A stretch of 64,000 nucleotides of DNA. Origin: Plumapathes pennacea. Lineage: Eukaryota > Cnidaria > Anthozoa > Antipatharia > Myriopathidae. The stretch lies in the NCBI GenBank assembly GCA_964036295.1, contig OZ038464.1, positions 7,860,001 to 7,924,000 on the forward strand. The letters are read 5' to 3'. Positions 1 through 11,186 of this stretch are shown piece after piece (the first letter of the stretch is position 1; each line of letters starts with the position of its first letter). The notes beneath the pieces are model-generated. The model was not told where the DNA came from. It made no database searches and saw nothing but the letters and a program-made list of their open reading frames with translations. Both the position numbers and the translations under genes were made by a program.

Positions 1-691
1 AGTTGGGGGTTTGGTTGGTCTGAGCGGTTCTGGTGGCTGTTTCTTGGCGTGTTCTGCACACCTGCTGCAGTTGAGTATCATCTGTTCGATGTCGGCAGAC
101 ATGCCAGGCCAATATAGAATCTCTCTGGCCCTCTGTTGGCACTTCGAGATCCCCAGGTGGCTCTTGTGCACTTGCTGCAGCATTTGTGGGCGTAGTTTCG
201 TTGGCACTACGATGCGTGTTCCCTTGAAGATGATACCATCAGTGGTAGCCATCTCGTCTCTGAAGGTCCAGTAGGGCCTTGCTTCTGCGGGGGTCTTAGC
301 CCTTGTGTCTGGCCATCCATTCTGTATGGAGGCCATCACAGCTTGTAGCTCAGGGTCCTTGTCTGTCTCGCTTTGGAATTCAGCATATCTTTCATCTGAT
401 ACTGCCAGGACCATGTTGACGCTTTGAAAATCTTCTGTTGCTTTGGGATCTGTGTCTGGCAGGGACGCACGACTTAGGGTGTCTGCCAGCACTTGCGTGC
501 TTCCTGGTATGTAGCGAACTTCAAGGTCGTAACCCTCTGATGTTCAGAATCATCTTCTGGAATCGCAGAGGCACTTGTGTCAGTGGTTTGGTGCAGACCG
601 CTTGTAATGGCTTGTGGTCTGTTTCTACCAAAGTGCGTCTTCCATAGATGTACTGGTGGAATTTCTTGCAAGCGAAGACCACTGCAAGCAT
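1..691 (-). pseudogene. RNase H C-terminus and integrase zinc-binding domain (gypsy pol)
   Basis: After the stop near 691 the frame stays coding to the window edge: the end of RNase H (ETDHKPLQAV), then the HHCC zinc-binding domain of integrase. That domain is marked by HKSHLGISKCQQRAREILYWPGM and a C-x2-C pair (NCSRC) near 35-60. Integrase inserts the cDNA into the host genome. The catalytic core with its DDE residues would lie left of position 1. A run of this length without stops shows the only break here is the one at the RNase H junction. Confidence 0.82.
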
Positions 692-1301
692 TTAACTTTC
701 AGTTGGGGCATATCTGGTCTCTGCATCAATCAGGGACCTTGAGGCATAGGCCACGGGTTTTCCGTCTTGCAGTAGCACGGCTCCTAGCCCTTTGCCACTG
801 GCATCACATTGTATAGTGACTGGCTTGGCAACATCATAGTACTGGAGTACTGGCGCCTGTGCCACTAGGGCCTTTATCTGATTGAAGCTCTGTCGCTGAG
901 GTTCATCCCAGTGGAACTGTATGTTTGCCTTCTCGAGTTCTCGCAGAGGTGCATCCACCGTAGACAACTTGGGGAGGTAGCGACTCAGGAACTAAACAAA
1001 GCCAAGCACTCGTTTCACATCCTTCTTGTCCTGTGGCTCCGGCATTTCTGCTACTACTTTGACTTTCTGTGGATTAATCTTTAAACCGTCAGCGGTTAAG
1101 ACATGTCCAACATATGGCACTTCTGTTTGACGTATCTTGTCTTTGTTCAGTCTTAGGCCTTTGCTTGAGGCTCTCTGTAGGAGAGAAGCGAGTCTGTCAT
1201 CATGTGTCTTGTCGTCTCCCGCTACGACGATGTCATCCATGATAACCTCAACGCCCTCCAAGCCTTCATAGACCTGGTCCATGGTGCGCTGGAAGATCTC
1301 C

Positions 1302-1313
1302 GGTGCACACTTT
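1302..1313. repeat. target-site duplication, left copy
   Basis: GGTGCACACTTT, matching 1740-1751, flanks the LINE fragment. The last T residues could belong to the poly(A) tract, so the duplication is 9 to 12 bases. Confidence 0.85.
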
Positions 1314-1739
1314 TTTTTTTTTTTTTTTTTTATTTTTTATTTAAACAATATTTGGAACTTTACATTAACTCCAAGAGCTGCAGAATGCGCCTCATCTAGG
1401 GAGTTTACGTAAATTTAATACAAAAATAATTATTTTAAGGAGCTGAACAAAACAAGCAAACATAAAGACAAAATAGAAAGCTAATTTACATGCGATAATG
1501 TTAAGATAACAACTAATAATTGAACATGATTTAACACCCTGTTAGAGGACGGGACAAATAGTTAAAGTAACACATGAAGACTAGCAAAAACGCTTGGTTT
1601 GCATTAGGAAAGATTGTACTGATTTAAAAATAAAAGCATTTGAATCATAATCTAAGCCTGGGAAACCACTTAAGAGCCAGTTAACTTTGTTCGATAAAGT
1701 CGAATTAGCCCAAGCATGACCGGCAACCTGCGCAATAGA
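1314..1739 (-). mobile_element. 5'-truncated LINE, 3' end, nested in gypsy RT
   Basis: On the minus strand this piece ends in a poly(A) tract, seen as about 20 T at 1311-1331, and is flanked by a 12-base direct repeat (GGTGCACACTTT at 1302-1313 and 1740-1751; its T end merges with the tail). That is the signature of target-primed reverse transcription. Its upstream part reads as an open C-terminal segment of about 50 residues ending in QTKRFC and a stop at 1581-1583, followed by about 250 bases of 3' UTR. The segment resembles LINE ORF2 ends, but I cannot name the clade. It is younger than the gypsy copy. Confidence 0.85.
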
Positions 1740-1751
1740 GGTGCACACTTT
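1740..1751. repeat. target-site duplication, right copy
   Basis: Second copy of GGTGCACACTTT. Both copies read into the gypsy RT codons for VKCAP on the minus strand. Confidence 0.85.
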
Positions 1752-2335
1752 ACGCCAAACGGTGGCCTGGTGAGCCGGTATCGCCCGATTGGAGTGTTGA
1801 ACGTACACAAGCGTGAAGATTCTTTGTCCAGCCTTAGCTGCCAAAAGCCTTGTTTTGCATCCAGGATGCTGAATGTTGTGGCGCCTTGAAGTCGGTTGAC
1901 AACTTCATCTACCGTCTTCATTGGGTAGTGCGACCGTTTCATGGCGTTGTTCAGGTCTCGTGGATCAATACACAATCGTATCGAACCGTTAGGCTTCGTC
2001 ACCACAACTATAGAATTGACCCATTCAGTGGGCTCTTCCTGACGAACGATAACACCTTCCTTCTGCATGCGTTTCAGCTCATCTATGACTTTCTGTCTTT
2101 GGGGGACTGGAATCTTCCTTGGCGGATGTACAACAGGTTGCGCTCCTTCTTTTAACTCAATCTTGTATTCGCCTGGGAGGCAACCCAGGCCCGCGAACAA
2201 CTCGGGGTAATCCTCCAGTCTGGCACTCTGCCTAGTTGGGCTCTTCTGCGACTCCTCTTCTTGAGCTGCTACTTCATACATTCTCTTCAGAAGTCCAAGT
2301 TTGAGACAGGTTTCTCCACTGAGCACTGACTGCAC

Positions 2336-2692
2336 TTAGGCTTCGACTACGAAGAACCTGACGTCTTCCTTCTTGGTTTTGTACTTCAAAGTCATCATCG
2401 CTTCTCCACGGGGGCGCAGCTTATGTTTTGAGAAGGATATCAGGACCGTCTTTGTCTTCTTTATCGTCGGTTTCTTCATGAGACTTTGGTATGTCACCAG
2501 TGAAATAACGCTTGCTTTGGCTCCGATGTCCAACTGGAACGTCACACGTGTGCCTTCGACTTCAATTTCCTCTTGGAAATGTCCATCCTCTGACGTAGAA
2601 TTTAATCCAAGGGCGCCAATGAAGAAGTCGTCATCGCTGTCTTCAGAAGAACTTTCTTCGACATCTTCCAGACTGTGCATTTTCCTTGCTCG
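2336..2692 (-). pseudogene. retropepsin-like aspartic protease (gypsy)
   Basis: Continues in frame from the zinc knuckle. An acidic serine-rich spacer is followed by a beta-rich stretch holding QLDIGAKASVIS, which aligns with the D-S/T-G-A active-site signature of retroviral aspartic proteases. The expected Thr/Ser after the Asp is Ile here, so activity is doubtful. In intact elements this enzyme processes gag-pol. A TAG stop near 2337 separates it from RT in the same frame. The fold is assigned from this motif and the position between gag and RT. Confidence 0.72.
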
Positions 2693-3345
2693 ACACACCT
2701 TGGAGAAATGATTCATCTTTTTACAGCTGTTACATCGTTGACCCTTCGCTGGGCATTTCGTGTGGCTCTTGTCATATCCGCAATTGCTGCATTTCTCTTT
2801 CTCTTTCGGCGCATCGGGTTTCGCTGCTTGACGCCTTCCGGTCTGGTGATCTCTCTTGGCACTCCCAGAGCTGTGTCTCGGTTTCCGGTTGACGAGATTG
2901 ATCTTCGTCTTTGTTGAGCTTTTTCAAACTTGCTAAGTTCGCTTCATAGCTTCTTCCGAGGTCGATTGCTTTCTCTAGCGTTAGGCTGTCGCCGAGGTCG
3001 AGGCATTTTTCCCGAACCTTTTCGTGCTTGCATCTGAAGACGATTGCGTCACGAACCATGCGCTCGTCCTCTTTGTAACCGCAATCTTGGGGCGCAATAT
3101 TCTGCGAGTTTGGCCATAATAACGGCTAACTTCTGCGCGTCTTCGGGTTTGGCGTACGTGAAGCTCTCAACTACGTCCATCCCTTTGTCACCGATCCACA
3201 TCGGGAAGTAGTTTACCTTTACCGGGTCGTCTTTATCGTGTAGAGGTCCCTCAAGAATACACATGGCTTGTCGTCTGAATCGGCGCCATTCGTTGTTCAG
3301 ATCTGTGGCCGACCAGGACATTTCGGGTGTTTTGTACCTCGCCAT
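2693..3345 (-). pseudogene. gag: gag polyprotein with CCHC zinc knuckle (gypsy), frameshifted
   Basis: Structural protein of the gypsy element. The chain begins at the ATG at 3343-3345 and shifts frame near 3050-3060. A lysine-rich stretch then leads into a Cys/His cluster. The second knuckle, at 2693-2734, is a canonical C-x2-C-x4-H-x4-C (CNSCKKMNHFSKVC). The cluster before it has irregular spacing (C-x2-C-x5-H-x2-C). Retroviral-type knuckles bind the genomic RNA during packaging. The knuckle lies in the pol frame, so gag and protease look like one continuous product here. At least two frame changes mean it is a relic. Confidence 0.82.
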
Positions 3346-3424
3346 GCCGTTCTCAAGTCGATTTAACGATTCTCAGTGAGATAACAGTGTTGCTGATCTC
3401 TCCTTTCGTCTTTTTTTGGTTTAA

Positions 3425-3436
3425 CTCCTGACACCA
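3425..3436 (-). promoter_or_regulatory. candidate primer-binding site of the gypsy element
   Basis: On the minus strand this reads TGGTGTCAGGAG, starting with the TGG that pairs with a tRNA CCA tail. Several animal tRNA-Leu species end in TGACACCA, so a leucine tRNA is the likely primer. It lies 80-92 bases upstream of the gag ATG, as expected between the 5' LTR and gag. The 5' LTR should begin at about 3437. Confidence 0.5.
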
Positions 3437-5479
3437 TATAATAACACGTGTGGAGCCCAGAAGCCAAGAGTGTAAATCTGTCTTTAATCACGAGCGTATC
3501 ACATGATGTACAACTTAATATCAAACCAGATAATAACTAACTAACTTAGATTGTTAAACTATATTACAGTGCCTAATTAATTTACAGTGATTTATGATCT
3601 ATGCAGTGAAGTTTCTTTAGCTGTCCATATGATGATGTGCATTTGTTTTTATGCCATGTACACTTGATATTACGCTCGGGGATAACCAAAAACATTTATA
3701 ACAGTGTTTTGAGGAAAGAATTGGCCTCTATTATCAGGACAACAAGTATTTATTTACAGTGCGCCAGTTCCTTTGCAGCATCCTTCCAAGATTTATGTCA
3801 ATTGTGGATGAATAGTACAGGTTAGCTATGAAAGTGCATTGTATTGTGTACATCATGTGAATTATCTTATTAATCCACTTAAAACTTGGTGCTTTTTCTG
3901 ATTTTTGTAGGAGTAAAGAAAGAGGTTAATTCCTTGGCTAAACTTACACTTCGGTCCAAATGGAAGTTCAATTTCTATGTTGTTTATAGGTAAGTACTGT
4001 ATAATAAATTTGCAACAATATGTACCAAAGACAAAAACTTGAAGATGTGTTTTCATCTCCAAAGATCATGCTAAAGGAAATGTTAAAGTGAAGGAATCAT
4101 GCTGAGAAGTCAACTCCTGTGCTGTTAAGGGATCCTCATATACCAAGTCACTGACATCATGAAAGTGTAAGATTGTCAGGAGCCAAAAACTAACTCAATG
4201 TTGACGTGTGCGACCTGATTGTCTGGTCCAACAAGAATGCCAAAGGAAAATGTTCTCAAAAACATTGGCCTGCATATTCTGTTGAGTATCGCACAAAAAA
4301 ATTTCGGTATATCTGTATGTTTTCTTAAAATTTGGAATGGTACTGTACTGTGCTCAAGTGGATGACATGCTCGGAGCCAAGCATTTTTTTCTATGTGTAC
4401 CTTTTTGACACAAGGTTTTGTTATTTACTTATTTGTTAGAGGGTTGTTTGCTTTTTTATGAAGGAAAACTTCAGTACAGTTATGTAATATAAGTGGCAAT
4501 AACATGTGAGTAAGGCCAGCACCAAGGTAGACAGTAACCAATGTTGTAACAACAAGTTTAAACCCTTTCACACCTAAGAGTGATCAAGTTCAATTTTCTC
4601 CTTCAGTTGAAAGTGTACTGTATTGTACAGTATAGAAAATATATAGCTTTTTGTACCTTTTTGGTTAAGTGAATGCTGACTAAACTGTCACTTCTCACTA
4701 TATAATTTATTTTATGTAATGTATTTTGAAAAGGCTGAGAGATTCTGCATTTATGCTTGGGAGTGAAAGGGTTGTTTACCTGTATTAAGTTCATGATAGT
4801 TATTATTCCCTTAACCTGCAAGGGATTGTGCTCCTGCATGCTTTTGGTTGGAGAGTACGTTCCTATTTTTCCCTACAAGGTTTTGGGTTTTGGTACCAGG
4901 GAGGAGCACTTGATCATGAAGCTTATATAACACAAAAGTATGATAAAAAGGGCACACAACAAACAGTGTGCTGTATGATGATGATGACAATGAGATTAAG
5001 AATTAAAAAAATTGATGCTGATATATATGTTGTTTTCTTATTGGGTCAGAGCTGATCCATTATAGAGTGGTAAAGGGATTAATACAAGAATGATTTTTTG
5101 AAATTTGAAATTTGTTTTCTAAATGTTGGGGCAAAAAAAGCTAATTTCCACTGGTTTGCCGTGGTTTGTTGTGGACTCACTCGGAAATTCACCGTGAGAA
5201 AATGCGTGGCGTAACGCAAGAGAGGCCAGGCGGGATGGGGTTTGCAAAATTTAAATATATTTTTCAACGCAAAATTAGTAAACCACTAGTGACACAAAGT
5301 TATTATAATTCAGACCACTCTTTTTCTCCTTTAAGTGCTCAGCACTTGGTATAGTACAAGTAGTAAAACGTTATTTTAACACGCTTGCTCCGTCAACTAC
5401 AACAAGCTGGTTACATCAAAGGCCGTATAAAATAGACACATTACTTCTATGTTTATTTTTTTGCGTCGAAACGTCTAAT
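3437..5479. other. non-coding stretch: probable LTR, then anonymous DNA
   Basis: The first few hundred bases are probably the gypsy 5' LTR, with ATTAAA-like signals on the minus strand, but I found no second LTR to bound it. The rest is AT-rich with no coding signal beyond random open frames. It contains one dispersed repeat, listed separately. Confidence 0.5.
3795..4062 (+). repeat. dispersed repeat, inverted copy at 42985-43245
   Basis: About 265 bases match the reverse complement of 42985-43245. The shared run covers a GGATGAATAGTAC block, a CAATTTCTATGTTGTTTATAGG block and a GTGTTTTCATCTCC end, with small indels. No coding potential or clear terminal signals were seen. It is probably a fragment of an unclassified non-autonomous element. 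Confidence 0.75.
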
Positions 5480-5587
5480 ATATGCCAGTGCAGGACGGAG
5501 TGAGGGGGGTATCTGCGATTATCGTATTTCTAGTATATGCTAGTGCAGGACGGAGTGAGGGGGTATCTGCAATTATCGTATTTCTAG
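5480..5587 (+). repeat. two tandem Helitron (H1) 3' ends
   Basis: Two 54-base units, each ending CTAG at 5530-5533 and 5584-5587 and each followed by T. Each unit carries a GCAG...CTGC stem about 13 bases before CTAG, as at Helitron 3' ends. The terminal ATTATCGTATTTCTAG matches, in reverse, the ends at 18576, 20071 and 21630. No plus-strand Helitron body was found to the left, so these look like solo or tandemly captured termini. Confidence 0.65.
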
Positions 5588-8500
5588 TAGATAATCTAAT
5601 CGGCCTACTCACCCGTTGAGCTGGACTTTGTGGAGAGGTATAGGGAAGTGATCTCTTAGAAACCTTTCCCCCAGAATCTCTTCCTTCTTTTCTCGGTTGG
5701 TTTACTTGGGGTGTCACCAGCAGCTGTGTGAGACCTCTTTTCAGAAATCTGAATTAGAAGTAACAATCACGTTGAGACAAATTTGCGCTGAAATGGCAAT
5801 GAATTCGACATCGACGACAAATGTTTCTTTGAAAAAGTGTGATGCACTCGATGTGCCTTACGTGCGATGTTTTCTCACTTCAGAATGAATTCCGAAAATT
5901 GCGAGATTTCGACGTTTCGTTTCTGTGAGAAACCGTGGAGTCCTTAAGAGTCCTTCCATTCTACGTTGTGTGACTTTTGAACTACTTAATTTGCATGAGA
6001 AAGCACATCGACTCGCAGTTATGAGTGTATGAAGGTTGTTATTTTGGCCTTTTATTTTCGGATTATGCGCGTTACGCTTCACGGTCGAGAAGTTTAGTGT
6101 TCAAACGATTTGAGCTTGACGACGAATGAGTTCTTGAGACTGATGAAAACAAAGAACGTTCTATGTGCTATGTGGATTTTTTATGTTAATTACCATTCGA
6201 CGGACGCTTTTCGCGAGTGGCCACTTGGAAGTTTGCTATTTTTCTGCGCCAATATTTGTTGATCCGCATGAGGAAGCATAACTACTGCGCGAGGCATGAT
6301 GGGAAGACATTGTAATCCTCCTTTTGGTAACCCGGCTTCCAACAAAAAGAAACATTTCAGCTCTAAAACAATATTCAACCCAGAAAACTCCTAAACGAGT
6401 ACATCAATCTAACAGCAGTGCATGCAAGTTCCTACAATTCCTGAACTGTCAAATGAGACCCAGTTGTTTAAACGCTCAAAGGAAAGCTCTAATTGAGTAC
6501 ATTCTAATCGCAGTCAGTCACATTTCTGCTAAGCACAGTTCATTTTTCTACTATCGTTGTTTTAACTGGTTTCCCAAATCCGATTGGCTATGATAAAGCC
6601 GGATGTAAAATGGACCAATCAAATCGTATTAATTATTGCTTGGTTGCTTTCGGGTCGATTAATTAGGCGTGGTGCTAGTGTCACATAACACAAATATCTC
6701 ATTATGCACTGCTCTTCTGTCCGGCTGTGCGCCTAAAAATATGAAGCTCGTATTACTGAGATGCCCAGCTCTTATTCCTGTGATTGTATTGGCATTGCGA
6801 TTTCCTCGAGGTTCGAATTGTGTTGACCACCAGTTGATGAATGATGAAGAGAATACGACAAAAATAGAAGGTACTGTACCGATAAAATAGACCCTTGAAT
6901 CTCTGTGATTGCGAGAACAGCAATGTTGAAAAAAACCTTTCAGCATTATTCACTTGCTAGAAAATTTGGCTACAATCGCAGATATCTCTGATGCAGCGAT
7001 TTTGATCGAGTGCAGTTTTCTGATAGTTATGCTTTCTATGGGAATTTCTATACCCAGCAGAGCTCGAGGACAATATCACTAAATATGAAACGAGAATGTG
7101 TCAGTCCCTCATTGAAGTCCTGCATGCAAAACACGGGCTATGTTCCAACGCACAACGAGTTTGCGTGCGTTTAATGAGATTCAAATTGCTTTTTATATAA
7201 CCCTCAAAGCAGCCTAAATTTCTCGCGGTCGACGAATTTTAAATCTTGAAAGAAAAAGAAAGTCATTTGATTAAATGACTCAAGTTCTGCTGAGAATAAT
7301 TTGATTATGCTGCCGAAACTGTTGACAGAAAATTATTCAGACGCGTCCGCGCGGCCATATAACACATTTACTTCAAGCGGGATCAGGCTATTAATACAAT
7401 ATTTTCTTGAATAATCTTCAATGATGAAAATTTCAAAATATAAACCGTGTCATGACATACAGTGCCAAAATATTATAGTTTCCATTCCAGTGCCGTAACG
7501 TCCTGTTAAAATAACGATGTAGCTTGTTACGGTTTCTCCTGTTTGACTTCCACTATTTTTCTCTTTTTTTTTTTACTTTCAAGCGCTGAAAGGAAGGAAG
7601 CATGAGTCGCATATTTATCTTCTTCGAGTGCGGAAAATTTTGTTAATTTTGCCAATTATTCGAGTAATTTGGCTTTTCTGCTCAAGATGGCTCGAAATAG
7701 TTTTGGACGTTTTGTAGGCTGGGGACTAGATCAACAGTTTATGTATGTAGGCATTTGGTTGACTATCATGATTTTAGGCATATTGTGTTGGGTTCTCACA
7801 AACAGTATTTTCCCATAAATTTGAGAAGATACCGGTTACCATGGGAGCACGTCAGCTGTTGTGTGCATAAATAAACGGAAAAATGCTGATTTCATTTGTA
7901 TTCCTTCGGTAAAATTGTTTAAATGGCGAAAATATGATTACATTTCATGAAATTCTGCCAACATGTTTCGAAGAAAATGCCGCTTTCTTTAATTTGGGTT
8001 TCGGTTGACACAACTCTTTGAAAAACAACACAAGTGTTTCTCGGGGTTGACGTGAACGAATAAGAAAATAATTACGGCAAATTGTCGACTCAAATTAGAG
8101 TTATTTGTAAAATACACAATGAAAACTGGCAAAAAATTGACTCTACAATATCAACATATTTGTTGCGTGACTGCGCGCGGTACAAATTAAAGCCCAGCCT
8201 TCGCGCGCCAAGACACCATGTTTCAAGACACCTCAAGGTAATGCCATCGCGCGTTTGTGTGGTTTTACTAACTTGCTGTCATTTTTAACAACTGTGAAAG
8301 TTACGAAATCTTTTATGCTTTTCATGACATTTTTACATAAAGAAACACAACAGAGTTCACTTTCGTGCTCTGTGCCCCACATCGTTTTTCGTGTTCCAAA
8401 ACTATGGCGTCAATCCAACATGGCCGCCGTGCGATAAGGCAAATTTCGGAATCACACAGGAATAACGCAAAAATTAGTTCGGTGACATGCCCTGAAATTT

Positions 8501-8829
8501 TGGTCATATGTCTCCACATGTAGGATCTGCATTTTGAAGAAAAAAGAAAAAATTCTGTGAAGCAGTTCTTTCGGAATTTGGGTTAAAGCTGGTGCGCTTA
8601 TATATAGACTGTTCTAGTCGGGCAGAAAGCGCGTGATTTTCCGGTCACAATAGCAGCTAAACGGAGTCCGTGATCCTCATTTATTTTTTATAAATTCAAA
8701 TCTGGTACACAGAAAGGCTTGGTAGCGAATTTAAGGAAAATCTGTGGAGTAGAAATTGCGCTATTGCATTACCTTAAATTACAATTGTTGGCATTGGCAA
8801 CTGACCTTCTTTCAGTCTTTACATGACAG
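5588..8829. other. non-coding stretch
   Basis: No gene is supported. Open frames are short, overlap on both strands and lack recognisable domains. A 43-codon frame at 7687-7818 has one hydrophobic segment (residues 19-40) but no support as a gene. Confidence 0.5.
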
Positions 8830-8950
8830 AGGTCGGTGACTGACTGACAGACAACCATTAAAATGCGAGATAGTGACTACATTAGCGGTCTCGAAAAAAC
8901 AAAGCGCACTCATTATTGTCTTTAGTATTACTCTCGCAGAGCTCGGGGGA
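8830..8950 (-). mobile_element. Helitron H1 5'-end fragment
   Basis: The GACTGACTGACAGACAAC block, the GCGAGAT block and the end CTCGGGGGA match the 5' terminal region of Helitron copies A and B in the same orientation. On the minus strand the terminus reads TCCCCCGAGC. The next base is T, as expected for insertion between A and T. No matching 3' end was found nearby. Confidence 0.55.
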
Positions 8951-10049
8951 TGGGAAGGTTATTTGCCAGAATCTAATACAATCTTAAAAAGGACAACAAA
9001 GGCTAATAACAAATTAAAGGAAGAAAGCTAATAAATAAAGATCTTATCAAGAGCAGTTTATGTGCCGTCATTCTCATGAATGTGTAGAGCACTAAATGTC
9101 TCTCTCACAAGCAAATATATACTGTTCGATATTGTATTTCCTGCTGATATTTGAACACTAAGTCATTAATTCTGCATATGAATAACCAAAGATACGATCA
9201 AAAAATTTTTTGACTGCTAAACATAATTACAAAATCGTAATAAGTTCTTTAATTGCTTGACGCACAGATTTCATCTGAGCAGCAAGCTATCAGTTTGTAT
9301 AATATAATACAAGCTCTACCCTGGTTCGAGAGGTTCCTCGCTTGCCAATAAAGAAAGACGAAGGTTTGGCAGAGAACGACAAAAGAACGTCAAGCTTTAA
9401 CCACCTGGCCCCCCCTTTTTTTAGAACTGACAGATTTGTTGATATGATATATGACAGCAGATGAAATATTAAAAAAACTATGACAAGCTGACGAGCTTTT
9501 GATATTGGTAATCCTTGATGTGCGGTGAAACGCCCCGCGTTTTACCTTAGTTAAGACTCTTATGTTTCATGTCTCTTCGACTAACGGCATAATGCTTCTC
9601 TCTCTGACTAAACTCAAAATGAAAAGTGGCCTTTGCTCAGCAGCAACGTGGTCACTGCTGTTTCATTGAATGCTTTCATTTGAGTGATTAGATTTCGACA
9701 CTTAAACTGTCTTTCCAGTTTCTATAAACCAACATTAGAGACTTAAAAAGGGTTACATTGGAGTCTCATTTGAATTTTTCAGAACCTTCAATATTATTTG
9801 GTTTTCCAATAGTGACTGCCTTGGTGTCTACAGCGTGATTAAAACCGATCGACGTCCTCGATATTACTGAGTTACCCAAGTAACACTAGTTGCGTTGAAT
9901 CCAACGTATTTTATGTTTATTGACGTGTTCCTCTGCCCCTGGCGTGAAACCATGCTAACCGCTAGGCCACCGCGGCTCCGAACCATTAGAATTCTTTACT
10001 GAGAAATCTTTGGACCAAGTCATGTCAATTGATTTTCAGATGACTGCTG
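8951..10049. other. non-coding stretch with a tRNA-like fragment
   Basis: No gene is supported. The only structured piece is the A-box-like fragment at 9930-9981. Confidence 0.45.
9930..9981 (-). repeat. tRNA-like fragment with A box, probable SINE head
   Basis: On the minus strand GGTGGCCTAGCGGTTAGC fits the RNA polymerase III A box (TRGCNNAGY-GG) after a GGAGCCGCG start. No B box (GGTTCGANTCC) follows, so it cannot be an intact tRNA gene. It is probably a truncated tRNA-derived SINE. Confidence 0.4.
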
Positions 10050-10850
10050 TCGAGTATGAGATTTTAAAGTTTGATTGACGTGCAAGCAAAAATACTATAA
10101 TTTCACTGGGTAATGTTCACCGCAAGCGGTATGGAAGGCTTCTTTTTTCTTGGCTGAGTTTTAAGTATGTAACGTGAGATTTTTGTTGACATCTACTTGC
10201 AGTTTTTGTTCAATTATATTCACTTTCGCATTCTTGTTCCATTTGTGTACAGCTTTTTTAATGCTGGTCAAAACTAATTGAAGCAAAAGCAGACATAATC
10301 AAAGATACCAACATTTCAACATATTAAAGTTGCTCTGGGCTGTCACGGGTTTTTCAACTTTAACATACGCCTGTTAAACAACCGTGAGTTTACCAAGACC
10401 GCGGTAATAATAGCTCTAAATTACAACAAGCTGACTGGAAATTTAGAAAGCCTGAAGGAAGAAGTGCATTTTAGAAGAAAAAAAAACAGATAAGTAATGA
10501 AAAGCAGGCTAGATTAATCGTAGCCTGTGATTAAAAACAAATGTTCGAAGTCAAGTCACGTATGTATTACTGTTTTCTTTGTTGGCCGACCTTTTCACTC
10601 CCAAGCTCAAACATGTAGATCCTCTCAACCTTGTGAGGCAACCCTGAAGCAAACGTACGAGTGTTGTAAATATACTTTATAGTTTAATCAGGTTTCATTT
10701 GAGCAAAGTGTCAAAAGCCAAGATCCATATACTGTATGATATTTTTCTTGTGAGAAACTAAAAGAGAAAATTGAAGTTGATTACTCTTGGGAAGTCTCTC
10801 TCCGGTCCAGAGATTACTCAGTAAAGAATTCTAATGGTACGTGAGTATAC
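10050..10850 (-). repeat. dispersed composite repeat R2, inverted copy at 36260-37000
   Basis: Roughly 750 bases match the reverse complement of 36260-37000 along most of their length. The half at 10500-10850 also matches the 3' half of Helitron family H2 (25250-25500 and 47220-47470). The other half is shared with 16560-16800. It lies just upstream of the first exon I could find for chitinase A. No coding signal was seen. Confidence 0.7.
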
Positions 10851-11186
10851 TTGCCACACCAAACTTGAATCCCAGCATCTGTCCGTTTTCACGTGAGAAA
10901 ACTTGTTAAAGTTGCAATGGCGTTTTCTCGGACTGGTTATTAGTCTCTACTTCTATGTGAAAGCAATCGAAACTGAATTTTTTTCTTAGCTACGGCCTTA
11001 ATTACTGATTGGAGCTGTAATTGTTTTAGTTTTAAAATTTCGTCCGAAATCCGCTCTAGCCACACAGCAAAGTCGTTTTAGAAGCAGCTATTCTACTTTG
11101 AGCTTGTAAAAAAAAGTCCGTGCTTTTCAAAGGATCCAATGTTCCGCCTCCAATGCAATAACTTTGTCATGCCTCTTACGTCACAG

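Larger units (their letters stand above)
692..2335 (-). pseudogene. pol: reverse transcriptase and RNase H (gypsy pol), split by a LINE
   Basis: RT fingers and palm are read from 2335 to 1752, with a typical Ty3 run including IRLCIDPRDLN and FSILDAKQGFWQL (first catalytic Asp). The rest of the palm resumes at 1301 with VIMDDIVVAG, the metal-binding Asp pair, followed by the thumb. The 438 bases between are a LINE fragment plus one copy of its target duplication. Removing them rejoins the frame exactly at FGVKCAP. A connection domain and RNase H follow, with IQCDASGKGLGAVLLQ near 810. In-frame stops lie near 991 and 691. All parts share one frame, so the gene was intact when the LINE landed or not long before. 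Confidence 0.92.
1..3436 (-). mobile_element. Ty3/gypsy LTR retrotransposon, partial, decayed
   Basis: A minus-strand retroelement in the order gag, zinc knuckle, protease, RT, RNase H and integrase N-terminus. This is the Ty3/gypsy order, with integrase after RNase H. It starts near a tRNA-like primer site at 3425-3436 and leaves the window at its left edge, so most of integrase and the 3' LTR are not seen. From the zinc knuckle onward the pol segments share one reading frame, broken by stops near 2337, 991 and 691 and by a LINE insertion in RT. Gag is broken by frameshifts. It cannot make its proteins as it stands. The upstream LTR should begin just past 3436, but I could not fix its outer end. 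Confidence 0.93.

Noticed and set aside
7687..7818. 43-codon frame with one hydrophobic segment
   Set aside because: A frame of this length is expected by chance in AT-rich DNA; no supporting context.
9930..9981. Functional tRNA gene
   Set aside because: Only an A-box-like part is present; no B box or cloverleaf could be formed.
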